A stretch of 5,948 bases of DNA from Bryobacterales bacterium (lineage in GTDB: Bacteria > Acidobacteriota > Terriglobia > Bryobacterales > Bryobacteraceae), in NCBI GenBank assembly GCA_025462985.1, contig JAOAPP010000108.1, positions 1 to 5,948 of the forward strand. The letters run 5' to 3'. Shown here piece by piece: positions 1 to 5,948 of the stretch (position 1 is the stretch's first letter; each line of letters opens with the position of its first letter). Below the pieces are notes generated by a model that saw nothing but the letters and a program-made list of their open reading frames with translations, was not told the DNA's origin and made no database searches. The translations under genes and the position numbers were made by a program.

Positions 1-270
1 AAACAGGACCGCTGGCTTAAGTCGCACCCTAACGTGCACCTCCACTTCATTCCGACTTACAGTTCGTGGCTGAACCAGGTGGAATGCTGGTTCAGTATTC
101 TAAGCCGTTCGGCGCTGCGCGGGGCCAGTTTTACCTCTGCACGTCAACTTCGCGATGCCATTGATCGTTTCGTCAACGTCTACAACCAGCAGGCTGTGCC
201 ATTTGAATGGAAGAAGGCCGTTGTCCACCCCAGTCGCCCTAAGCCACTTTACTCTGACTTATGCAAGTAA
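1..270 (+). CDS. IS630-family transposase, C-terminal fragment (5' end beyond window)
   Basis: This is the last 89 codons of a DDE-superfamily transposase that cuts and joins the ends of its insertion sequence. The frame is open from base 1 (K-Q-D-R-W-L), so the gene starts to the left of the window. The GTG at 34 is an internal valine, not a start. The diagnostic stretch is H-F-I-P-T-Y-S-S-W-L-N-Q-V-E-C-W-F (bases 40-90), typical of the IS630/DDE_3 family. Its glutamate at 82-84 is the expected third catalytic acid of the DDE triad; the two aspartates lie upstream. The rest (R-G-A-S-F-T, then L-R-D-A-I-D-R-F-V-N-V-Y-N) matches the usual C-terminal helices of these enzymes. The TAA at 268-270 sits a few bases from the inferred element end, as is common for IS630 elements. 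No frameshift is seen in the visible part, but whether the whole gene is intact cannot be judged. Confidence 0.9.
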   Translation, partial: KQDRWLKSHPNVHLHFIPTYSSWLNQVECWFSILSRSALRGASFTSARQLRDAIDRFVNVYNQQAVPFEWKKAVVHPSRPKPLYSDLCK

Positions 271-276
271 ATACTA
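1..276 (+). mobile_element. Right part of an IS630-family insertion sequence (left end outside window)
   Basis: The segment holds the transposase C-terminus plus a few bases of non-coding end. The right boundary is placed at the TA of bases 275-276, for two reasons. The mscS reading frame on the other strand is recognisable family sequence up to exactly this point and then becomes unrelated residues. IS630/Tc1-type elements are also known to insert at and duplicate TA dinucleotides. Another TA lies at 272-273, so the edge could shift by a few bases. The terminal inverted repeat cannot be verified because the left end of the element is not in the window. Confidence 0.75.
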
Positions 277-784
277 GGTCAATCCGGTCGCCAAGTTTGA
301 CCGGCCGTTCCATCAGCAAAACCAACCCTGCGACAAAATTCGTAATGATAGGTTGCAGTCCGAGGCCGACACCGACCAAGGCGCTGCCCAATAGGGCCAA
401 ACTGCGGAGGTCTACCCCGGCAGTGTCTACGCCTATGACGAGACCTAGAACGAAGACCGCAATGGAGAAGAGACGGGCGACCGAGTAGGAGTGTTCCGGG
501 TCCAGTGCAGTGTGGGAGAGAACCCGAATACGGAGCGCCTTCTCCGACCACCTCGATCCCAACGTAAGCGCCACCAGAAATAGAGACGACTTCAGGAGAA
601 AGGACGGCGAGACCGCCAGTTTGCCGATCGTAAACAGCGGCCGAACGAAGAACTCCGACAAGTCCGTTCCGAGAAGCCCGAACCAGAGGAGAGATTGATA
701 GCGGATCAAGACCGTCGTCGCGCCGATCGCGACTAATCCGAACACAGAAAGAACGACGAACTTGTCCCTCATACAAAGCCGCAT
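239..784 (-). pseudogene. MscS-family mechanosensitive channel, truncated by IS insertion
   Basis: MscS channels open under membrane tension and release solutes during osmotic downshock. The start is taken as the ATG at 784, nine bases after a strong AAAGGAG; the frame is open further upstream but that part looks non-coding. Numbered from there, hydrophobic segments lie at about residues 9-27, 55-76 and 101-119. The hallmark pore helix spans about 127-158 (L-L-G-S-A-L-V-G-V-G-L-G-L-Q, then N-F-V-A-G-L-V-L-L) and leads into E-R-P-V-K-L-G-D-R-I-D-L. In intact relatives the beta-domain follows G-D-R-I-D. Here family sequence stops at Leu170 (codon 277-275), and about eleven residues read antisense through the IS630 element before a stop at 239-241. 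The vestibule-forming beta domain and C-terminal domain are missing, so a working channel is unlikely. The severed 3' part should lie beyond the far side of the element. The MscS identification is firm; loss of function is inferred. Confidence 0.85.
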
Positions 785-793
785 TGATACGTG

Positions 794-800
794 CTCCTTT
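794..800 (-). promoter_or_regulatory. Ribosome binding site of the mscS remnant
   Basis: On the minus strand AAAGGAG lies nine bases before the ATG at 784. This strong Shine-Dalgarno match decides the start over the in-frame ATG twelve bases further in and over the open frame extending back to 949. Confidence 0.7.
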
Positions 801-967
801 CCAGCCCCGAATGGTAGTTTCTCAGAGGTCGCGCGAAATTGGAAAGAAAGACGAATTGTCCAAGAGTGCCGACCGTCGTGCGCTCCGGCTGACGAGCCCC
901 GAATATCCGTTCGTCGAAATACGATTGCGCATTTGCCGGCAGGGTGCACTGGCTCGCGACAAGCGGC

Positions 968-973
968 TAGAAT
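968..973 (+). promoter_or_regulatory. Possible -10 box for the sulfite dehydrogenase operon
   Basis: TAGAAT differs from the TATAAT consensus at one position and lies 17 bases before the chosen start at 991. At a 17-base spacing the upstream hexamer is TGCACT (945-950), a poor -35 match. The implied leader would be very short, with the AAGG at 979-982 near the transcript start. This is a weak candidate only. Confidence 0.2.
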
Positions 974-990
974 CAGACAAGGTCATCCGC

Positions 991-2160
991 ATGACACGCC
1001 CGCATGGATCGACACCTGTCCTGAATAGACGTGAAGTCCTCGGTTCACTCCTGGCGGTTTCCGCTTTGGCTAGTGGTGAAGATCTTGTCACAATTCCGGG
1101 GAAACGCCCCATGCTGGTGCACAACGATCGTCCGGAAGATCTCGAAACGCCGCTCTCGTATTTCGACTCTTGGCTCACGCCGAACGATGCCTTCTTCGTT
1201 CGGCAACATCTTCCCCGTCCCGCAAAGATCGAGGGGGCATCGTTTCGCCTGACACTGAAGGGCCGAGTCTCGAAGCAGATAGAGCTTACCCTGGCTGATC
1301 TACAGAAACTGTCGCAGCACACCGTGCCCGCTGTCCTCGAGTGCACCGGCAACGGTCGCGGTTTCTTTCGGCCGCGCGTGCCGGGCATCCAATGGGAGCG
1401 CGGTGCAGTGGGCAACGCTGAATGGAGCGGTCCAGCTCTTTCCGACGTCCTGAAACTCGCCGGTGCAGATGCGGATGCGTCCTGCGTCACTGTGAACGGA
1501 GCCGATATCGGCGTGGCAAAAACACCTGACTTCATCCGCTCTCTTCCTATGAAAAAGGCATTGCATCCGAGCACTCTGCTCGCCCTCAAGATGAACGGTC
1601 AGCCGTTGCCAGACCTGCATGGCTTTCCGCTAAGGCTCGTCGTGCCCGGGTGGGATGGAACCAGCTGGGTCAAATGGGTTGATTCGGTTTCGGTTGCCAA
1701 TGAGCCTGATAAGGGCTTCTATATGGCTCCAGCGTATCGGTTTCCAAAACACGCGCTCCTTCCCGGTACGCCGGCGAATCCCGCAGATCTGGAAGTGATT
1801 GAATCCATGCCTGTGAAATCCTATATCACCGGGCCGGTCAACGGGGCTGAAATCCAAGTTGGAAGGACGACCGTTCGAGGCATGGCGTGGGCCGGCGAAG
1901 AGCGGATCGCAAAGGTCGACATATCCACGGACGGAGGTAGCCGGTGGGATTCCGCAGAACTCTCCTCGCACGATCTCCCCTATACCTGGAGACTTTGGAC
2001 CTTCGCTTGGACGCCCGAGAAGCCGGGCTACCACACAATCCTGTCCCGAGCTACCGATTCGGCTGGCCGTGTCCAGCCAATCGTCGCCACCTGGAATCCG
2101 TCCGGCTATCTTTATAACGCAATAGATCAGATCGGGATCATGGTGGCAGACGGCAAATGA
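991..2160 (+). CDS. Sulfite-oxidase-family molybdoenzyme, Tat-exported (SorA-like sulfite dehydrogenase catalytic subunit)
   Basis: This 389-residue protein probably oxidises sulfite to sulfate in the periplasm using a molybdopterin cofactor, feeding electrons to the cytochrome c encoded next. The N-terminus carries a Tat signal, N-R-R-E-V-L-G at residues 12-18, then a hydrophobic run to a likely cleavage after A-L-A near 27. The molybdopterin-binding domain covers about 45-260. It contains F-F-V-R-Q-H-L-P (Arg71, His73), as in sulfite oxidases, and L-E-C-T-G-N-G-R with Cys118 in the position of the molybdenum-ligating cysteine. The Mo-co dimerisation domain (immunoglobulin-like) runs from about 275 to 385, with V-D-I-S-T-D-G-G and W-N-P-S-G-Y-L near the end. 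The start at 991 has AAGG eight bases upstream and puts the twin arginines at a normal depth; the frame is open back to 784. It lacks the haem b5 domain of animal enzymes. The SoxC-type family is an alternative, but no other sox genes are visible. Substrate is inferred from family and neighbour. Confidence 0.88.
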   Translation: MTRPHGSTPVLNRREVLGSLLAVSALASGEDLVTIPGKRPMLVHNDRPEDLETPLSYFDSWLTPNDAFFVRQHLPRPAKIEGASFRLTLKGRVSKQIELTLADLQKLSQHTVPAVLECTGNGRGFFRPRVPGIQWERGAVGNAEWSGPALSDVLKLAGADADASCVTVNGADIGVAKTPDFIRSLPMKKALHPSTLLALKMNGQPLPDLHGFPLRLVVPGWDGTSWVKWVDSVSVANEPDKGFYMAPAYRFPKHALLPGTPANPADLEVIESMPVKSYITGPVNGAEIQVGRTTVRGMAWAGEERIAKVDISTDGGSRWDSAELSSHDLPYTWRLWTFAWTPEKPGYHTILSRATDSAGRVQPIVATWNPSGYLYNAIDQIGIMVADGK

Positions 2161-2447
2161 GAGCTCTGCTGGTACTGGCAATCGCGTCTCGGGTCTTCGC
2201 GCAAGAACCGCGGGAGGCGGCAAGAGAGGAAGAAAAGCGCGCCTGCACTCCCTGCCACAGTCTGAAACTCGTACACAGTCAGCGGCTCAAACCCGCAGCC
2301 TGGGGTAAAGAAATTGACAAAATGGTGGGTTGGGGGGCCATTGTTCCCGACCGGCAGCTGCTGTTGACCTATTTGTCGGAGGAATACAGCGAGACCAAAG
2401 CTGGTCCTGCTGTCTACCTCTCGGGCAACGGGACAAAAGCAAAATAG
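2157..2447 (+). CDS. Small monohaem cytochrome c, SorB-like electron acceptor subunit
   Basis: This 96-residue exported protein likely takes electrons from the molybdoenzyme encoded just upstream. A short hydrophobic signal peptide (M-R-A-L-L-V-L-A-I-A-S) ends with a V-F-A|Q cleavage candidate after residue 15. One haem-binding motif, C-T-P-C-H, lies at residues 30-34; Cys30 and Cys33 would hold the haem and His34 would be one axial ligand. Met56, in D-K-M-V-G-W-G-A, is the best candidate for the second ligand and fits the W-x5-K-M pattern of small cytochromes paired with sulfite dehydrogenases. With about 80 mature residues it fits a SorB-type subunit and is too short for the dihaem SoxD. 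The ATG overlaps the preceding stop as ATGA and has no strong Shine-Dalgarno, which points to translational coupling and a stoichiometric pair. The cytochrome assignment is secure; the partner is inferred from the overlap. Confidence 0.87.
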   Translation: MRALLVLAIASRVFAQEPREAAREEEKRACTPCHSLKLVHSQRLKPAAWGKEIDKMVGWGAIVPDRQLLLTYLSEEYSETKAGPAVYLSGNGTKAK

Positions 2448-2516
2448 TTGCTTTGACCGCAACCATCGGATAGCCGCAGTCTCATTTTTGGTGGCAACCT
2501 CGTAGCAGAGTCACAT
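2448..2516. other. Short gap between the cytochrome gene and ada
   Basis: These 69 bases have no gene. No stem-loop followed by a T-run is evident, so transcription could continue into ada. TTGACC at 2453-2458 looks like a -35 hexamer, but no matching -10 box lies 16-18 bases downstream. No good Ada-box is seen. Confidence 0.5.
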
Positions 2517-3560
2517 ATGGAAGCAGTTCAAGAACAACTCTACTGGGAAGCGGTTCAAAGACGCGACACCTCCATGGACGGCGCATTTGTTTACGCTGTG
2601 CTATCGACAGGCATATTCTGTCGCCCGGGTTGCCCGAGCCGCAGACCCCGCCGTGAACGCGTTCAATTCTTCCGGGATGCGGAAGGTGCACGCCGGGCCG
2701 GTTTCCAACCCTGCCTTCGCTGCAAGCCCTTCACCCAAAAGCCTCGGATAGTCGAGACGATCTGTCGACACATCGAAGCGCATCTTCAGGAGCCGCTCTC
2801 CCTTTCGGAGCTGGGTAAACTCGTCCATCTGAGTCCCTTTCACCTGCAGCGTAGATTCAAAGCGGAGCTCGGCATCACGCCGCGTGAGTACGCTGACGTC
2901 TGCCGAATGCGCTCCTTCAAGTTAAAAGTGAAGGAGGGCCAGTCAGTTACAGACGCAATCTACGATGCGGGCTTCGGATCGAACAGTCGTCTCTATGAAC
3001 GGTCTTCGGCCGAACTCGGCATGAAGCCAAGCACCTACAGTCGCGGCGGTGCGTCCACAACGATCCACTACACCACGGAGATGAGTCCGCTCGGAGCGAT
3101 GCTGATCGCCGCCACTGAGCAAGGCGTCTGCTCCATTCAATTCGGAGATACTGACGACCAGTTGCTGTCTGAATTGAGGAACGAATTCCCCAACGCGGAA
3201 ATCGTTCGGGACGAACTCCTTCTTCATCCCTATTCGGACGAAATGCTAGCTTGTCTGCGAGGTCAGAAGATTTCATTTGATCTGCCGCTGGACATCCGCG
3301 CTACGGCCTTCCAGCGGCTGGTCTGGAATTATCTCCGCACCATCCCGGCGGGCACAACGGAATCCTACAGCGCGATAGCCAAGGCAATAGGCAGACCGAC
3401 GGCGACTCGCGCTGTAGCGGGAGCCTGCGCGGCAAATCGCCTCGCCGTCGCCATTCCCTGTCACCGTGTCGTTCCGGTCTCCGGCAAACCAGGAGGGTAT
3501 CGCTGGGGTCCGAAGCGGAAGGAGAAGCTGTTAGCCCTCGAACAGAACCTGGAGCGCTGA
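2517..3560 (+). CDS. ada: Bifunctional Ada: DNA alkylation repair methyltransferase and transcriptional activator
   Basis: The 347-residue protein has the full Ada architecture, close to the 354 residues of E. coli Ada. The N-terminal zinc domain (about 5-75) holds four cysteines, Cys35, Cys39, Cys66 and Cys69, in F-C-R-P-G-C-P and P-C-L-R-C-K-P. Their spacing equals Cys38/42/69/72 of E. coli, so Cys35 should be the acceptor for methyl groups from phosphotriesters. An AraC-type helix-turn-helix region follows (about 78-178; L-S-P-F-H-L-Q-R-R-F-K and G-F-G-S-N-S-R-L-Y). The C-terminal O6-methylguanine transferase domain (about 183-345) carries I-P-C-H-R-V with nucleophile Cys315, preceded by R-A-V-A-G-A-C-A-A-N-R and followed by G-G-Y-R-W-G. 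Both suicide cysteines are present, so it is likely functional. In the known system the methylated N-domain activates ada and other repair genes; no alkA or alkB lies alongside. The start has only a weak GAG upstream, but the domain begins about residue 8, leaving little choice. Confidence 0.95.
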   Translation: MEAVQEQLYWEAVQRRDTSMDGAFVYAVLSTGIFCRPGCPSRRPRRERVQFFRDAEGARRAGFQPCLRCKPFTQKPRIVETICRHIEAHLQEPLSLSELGKLVHLSPFHLQRRFKAELGITPREYADVCRMRSFKLKVKEGQSVTDAIYDAGFGSNSRLYERSSAELGMKPSTYSRGGASTTIHYTTEMSPLGAMLIAATEQGVCSIQFGDTDDQLLSELRNEFPNAEIVRDELLLHPYSDEMLACLRGQKISFDLPLDIRATAFQRLVWNYLRTIPAGTTESYSAIAKAIGRPTATRAVAGACAANRLAVAIPCHRVVPVSGKPGGYRWGPKRKEKLLALEQNLER

Positions 3561-3561
3561 C

Positions 3562-5844
3562 CTACCTGCTGCGAAAACGATCCGACAGCTTGGCGAGCTT
3601 GTCTTCCATTGAGGCCGGCTTCTGTTCGCGACGGGGCGGTGCCTGCGGCACGTGCTTCACCTTCGGTAGGTCGGATTGCTGCAGCGCCTTGATCGAAAGT
3701 GAAATGCGCTTCGCTTTCGCATCGGCCGAAAGCACCTGAACCCGTACCACCTGCCCGACTTTCACCACCTCGTACGGATCCTTCACAAAGCGCGCCGACA
3801 ACTCGCTCACGTGTACCAAGCCGTCCTGATGAACGCCCACATCCACAAAGGCGCCGAAGTTGGTGACGTTTGTCACTGCGCCTTCAAGCACCATACCCGG
3901 GGTCAGATCGGAAATTTCCTTGATGCCGACCTGGAACTGTGGCGCAACAAATTTGTCTCGGGGATCGCGGCCCGGCTTGCGCAGCTCTTCCTGGATATCG
4001 CGCAGCGTGTACATGCCCGCTTTCTCCGTTTGGAAGTCCTCCAGCTTCAACTTTTCCACCAGGACCGGCTTCGCAATGAGATCGCTCACACCAATCTGAA
4101 GCGACTGGGCAATCCTCTCAACGATGGGATAAGACTCCGGATGAACCGCTGTCACGTCGAGCGGATTATCGCCTTCCCGAATACGCAGGAATCCGGCCGC
4201 CTGCTCAAAGGTCTTCGGGCCGAAGCCGGGTACGGCCATCAGCTGCACACGGCTGCGAAACCGGCCATTCTCGTTGCGAAATTCGACAATACGTTGCGCA
4301 GTTCGCTCGTTGATACCGGCCACGTGCCGCAGGAGTGCAAACGAGGCGGTATTCAAGTCCACGCCGACGCGGTTCACACACGTCTCAACCGTTCCCTCAA
4401 GCGCCGTATTCAACTTGCGCTGGTCCACATCATGCTGGTATTGGCCGACGCCGATCGACTTAGGGTCGATCTTAACCAGTTCAGCCAGGGGATCCTGCAG
4501 CCGCCGCGCAATCGAGATAGCGCCGCGCACCGTCAGATCCAGATGCGGAAACTCCTGCCGCGCAATCTCCGAGGCCGAGTACACGGAGGCGCCGGACTCA
4601 TTCACCACTACACTGAAAATCCCCGACAGCTTCGATTCGCGCAGGAAATCCTGCACAAACGAGCCCGATTCCCGGGATCCCGTTCCATTGCCAATCGCAA
4701 TCGCCCGAACATTATGCTTCTGAATGAATGCCGTCAGGATCCTGGCCGCGCCTGCCGTATCGTTCTTCGGCTCCAGCGGATAAATGACGCCATGATCGAG
4801 AAACTTGCCTGTTTCGTCCACCACCGCGATCTTGCAGCCCGTCCGAAGCCCGGGATCAAGGCCCAGCACGCCGATCAGGCCAGCAGGAGGCGACAGCAGC
4901 AGATTTTGCAGGTTTTCGCGAAAAACCCGAATTGCCTCTGCATCCGAGCGCTCCTTCAACTCCAGCCGCACTTCCGTCTGTATAGACAGATTCAGCAGGC
5001 GCTTCCAGGCATCTTCTACCGCCATTTCCAATTGCGGCGTCCAATCTCCTGGCTGTCGGATCACTTTGCTCTTCAGATACTGCAGCGGCTGTACGGAATC
5101 CAGTTCGATCTGGAAGTAGAGAACGCCCTCTTCCGACCCCCTTCGAATCGCTAGCATTCGGTGCGACGGAATCTTCGCCGCCGGCTCGCTGTATTCGTAG
5201 TACATCTTGAACTTTCCATCCGGATCGCTGGCATCTTCGACCTTTCGGCTGACCACGCGTCCCTCGCCGAGCATGATCTGGCGCAGGTAGCTTCGAAACT
5301 CAGCCGTCTCGCTTATCTGCTCCGCCAGAATGTGCCGGGCCCCTTCCAGTGCCTCCAGCACCGAGGCAACCCCTTTCCCTGCGTCTACAAAGGATGCCGC
5401 CAGATCTTCAAGACCTCGCTCCTCGGGCACTTGCTTCCAGAGATACTCGGCCAGCGGTTCCAGCCCCTTGTCGCGGGCAATCGTTGCCTTGGTCCGGCGC
5501 TTCGGTCGGAACGGCAGATACAGATCCTCCAGTTCGCACTTGTCGAGAACCGCTTCGATCTTCGCCTTTAGTTCGGGCGTCAGCTTGCCTTGCTCCTCTA
5601 TGCTGTGGAGAACGGTTTCCCTTCGTTCGAGAAGCTCTCGGAAATAAGCAGCCTTCTCTTCGATTCCGCCGATAGCGACCTCATCGAGATTACCGGTCGC
5701 CTCCTTGCGGTAGCGCGCAATGAACGGCACCGTGCCGCCTTCATCGAGCAACGCAAGTGTCGCCACGACACTGCTGACGGGAAGATTCAATTGCTGCGCG
5801 ATGACATTTAAAAGCGCGGCTGGAAGTTGTTTGGCAGAGGACAT
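3562..5844 (-). CDS. tex: Tex family S1-domain nucleic-acid-binding / transcription accessory protein
   Basis: This 760-residue cytoplasmic protein belongs to the widespread bacterial Tex family, relatives of eukaryotic Spt6, which bind nucleic acids and affect transcription. The order is canonical. The helical Tex N-terminal region spans about 1-190 (V-P-F-I-A-R-Y-R-K-E-A-T-G; L-P-F-R-P-K-R-R-T-K-A). A central helical part leads to the YqgF/RNase H-like domain from about 325, with G-L-D-P-G-L-R-T-G (Asp330). Helix-hairpin-helix repeats lie at about 490-565 (D-L-N-T-A-S; V-P-G-F-G-P-K-T-F). An S1 domain spans about 648-720 (N-F-G-A-F-V-D-V-G; G-L-V-H-V-S-E-L), followed by a basic tail. Length is normal for the family and no frame break is seen. 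The start at 5844 was chosen because AGGAG lies ten bases upstream; an in-frame ATG at 5886 would add 14 residues but has no comparable site. It converges on ada with one base between stops. Confidence 0.95.
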   Translation of the reverse strand: MSSAKQLPAALLNVIAQQLNLPVSSVVATLALLDEGGTVPFIARYRKEATGNLDEVAIGGIEEKAAYFRELLERRETVLHSIEEQGKLTPELKAKIEAVLDKCELEDLYLPFRPKRRTKATIARDKGLEPLAEYLWKQVPEERGLEDLAASFVDAGKGVASVLEALEGARHILAEQISETAEFRSYLRQIMLGEGRVVSRKVEDASDPDGKFKMYYEYSEPAAKIPSHRMLAIRRGSEEGVLYFQIELDSVQPLQYLKSKVIRQPGDWTPQLEMAVEDAWKRLLNLSIQTEVRLELKERSDAEAIRVFRENLQNLLLSPPAGLIGVLGLDPGLRTGCKIAVVDETGKFLDHGVIYPLEPKNDTAGAARILTAFIQKHNVRAIAIGNGTGSRESGSFVQDFLRESKLSGIFSVVVNESGASVYSASEIARQEFPHLDLTVRGAISIARRLQDPLAELVKIDPKSIGVGQYQHDVDQRKLNTALEGTVETCVNRVGVDLNTASFALLRHVAGINERTAQRIVEFRNENGRFRSRVQLMAVPGFGPKTFEQAAGFLRIREGDNPLDVTAVHPESYPIVERIAQSLQIGVSDLIAKPVLVEKLKLEDFQTEKAGMYTLRDIQEELRKPGRDPRDKFVAPQFQVGIKEISDLTPGMVLEGAVTNVTNFGAFVDVGVHQDGLVHVSELSARFVKDPYEVVKVGQVVRVQVLSADAKAKRISLSIKALQQSDLPKVKHVPQAPPRREQKPASMEDKLAKLSDRFRSR

Positions 5845-5854
5845 CGATGTTGCA

Positions 5855-5859
5855 CTCCT
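5855..5859 (-). promoter_or_regulatory. Ribosome binding site of tex
   Basis: On the minus strand AGGAG lies ten bases before the ATG at 5844. It supports that start over the upstream in-frame ATG at 5886, which lacks such a site and would overlap the divergent gene. Confidence 0.6.
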
Positions 5860-5869
5860 ATCATAAGGA

Positions 5870-5881
5870 AGAAGCGCTTCT
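5870..5881. repeat. 12-base perfect palindrome with a repeated half-site in the tex divergent region
   Basis: AGAAGCGCTTCT at 5870-5881 is a perfect inverted repeat. AAGCGCT recurs at 5893-5899, so AGCGCTT (5874-5880) can also pair with it around a 12-base loop. The palindrome sits between the two divergent starts, just before the plus-strand ATG at 5885. It could be an operator or an mRNA hairpin limiting translation. With so little sequence, chance is also possible. Confidence 0.35.
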
Positions 5882-5884
5882 GTC

Positions 5885-5948
5885 ATGATGAAAAGCGCTG
5901 TGCCGGTCCTGCTGCTTGCGCTTATCGTTGCTTCCGGATACTTGTTCT
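5885..5948 (+). CDS. Start of a divergent gene with a signal-peptide-like N-terminus (runs off the right edge)
   Basis: The visible 21 codons read M-M-K-S-A-V-P-V-L-L-L-A-L-I-V-A-S-G-Y-L-F. A lysine followed by a hydrophobic run is the form of a Sec signal peptide or a single membrane anchor. A purine-rich AAGGAAGAAG at 5865-5874 precedes the tandem ATGs (5885 and 5888) by 10-13 bases and could serve as ribosome binding site. No lipobox cysteine is seen within the visible part. It is divergent from tex with a 40-base gap and may share regulatory DNA with it. No family can be named from so short a piece, and the reading could be chance. Confidence 0.5.
   Translation, partial: MMKSAVPVLLLALIVASGYLF

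Larger units (their letters stand above)
785..990. other. Divergent intergenic region between mscS remnant and sulfite dehydrogenase genes
   Basis: These 206 bases separate two genes transcribed away from each other, so both promoters should lie here. The sorA-like frame happens to stay open through all of it, back to a TTG at 784, but the translation (for example R-S-R-E-I-G-K-K-D-E-L-S-K-S) resembles no part of the enzyme family. A TAGAAT hexamer at 968-973 resembles a sigma-70 -10 box pointing towards the plus-strand genes, but no good -35 hexamer sits at the normal distance. I see no RNA gene, repeat or clear operator. Confidence 0.6.

Noticed and set aside
785..949. Upstream extension of the mscS frame to an ATG-like start at 949
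   Set aside because: The translation does not look like channel sequence, and the AAAGGAG nine bases before 784 marks a better start.
822..1620. Minus-strand open frames across the molybdoenzyme gene
   Set aside because: They overlap a strongly supported coding sequence on the plus strand, have no recognisable motifs and have arginine/serine-rich compositions typical of shadow frames.
2450..2462. Ada-box-like GCAA upstream of ada
   Set aside because: The three bases six positions before GCAA (2459-2462) are GCT, not AAT, so the known A-box/B-box spacing is not met.
2453..2486. Sigma-70 promoter starting with TTGACC before ada
   Set aside because: No acceptable -10 hexamer occurs at a 16-18 base spacing; the nearest T/A-containing hexamers are too close or too far.
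3811..5154. A 447-codon open frame on the plus strand opposite tex
   Set aside because: It lies wholly antisense to a well-supported tex gene. Its translation is rich in Arg, His, Gln and Leu without recognisable domains, as expected for a shadow frame in GC-rich DNA.
1..5948. CRISPR array, tRNA or rRNA gene, or a defence/novel multi-gene system
   Set aside because: No regularly spaced direct repeats or recognisable RNA gene segments were seen by eye, and nearly all of the window is accounted for by known families.

Overview
The window looks like chromosomal DNA of a free-living Gram-negative-type bacterium: GC-rich, with a Tat-exported molybdoenzyme and a periplasmic cytochrome c. The gene styles (IS630-type transposase, sulfite-oxidase-type enzyme with a small cytochrome, full-length Ada, Tex) would suit a soil bacterium, possibly an acidobacterium. 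That placement is a guess from overall impression and is not demonstrated.

Layout. (1) Bases 1-270 are the 3' end of an IS630-family DDE transposase running in from the left edge. (2) The element ends near 275 inside a minus-strand mscS-type mechanosensitive channel gene. That gene keeps its start, membrane segments and pore helix (784 down to about 275) and loses the cytoplasmic domain. (3) A divergent gap of 206 bases (785-990) separates mscS from a plus-strand pair, a Tat-exported sulfite-oxidase-family molybdoenzyme (991-2160) and a monohaem cytochrome c (2157-2447) overlapping it by ATGA. Together they resemble a SorAB-type sulfite dehydrogenase that oxidises sulfite to sulfate outside the cytoplasm and passes electrons to cytochrome c. 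(4) A complete Ada methyltransferase/regulator (2517-3560) follows on the same strand. (5) A full-length Tex transcription/RNA-binding protein lies on the minus strand (5844-3562) and converges on ada with one base between the stop codons. (6) At the right edge, a short divergent gap with a 12-base perfect palindrome leads into the first 21 codons of a plus-strand protein with a hydrophobic N-terminus.

Apart from the sulfite dehydrogenase pair, the genes do not form an obvious pathway: Ada is DNA alkylation repair, Tex is a housekeeping nucleic-acid-binding protein, and MscS is osmotic protection. I found no convincing undescribed system. The points most worth a second look are the IS/mscS junction, the compact sulfite dehydrogenase operon and the palindrome between tex and the divergent right-edge gene.
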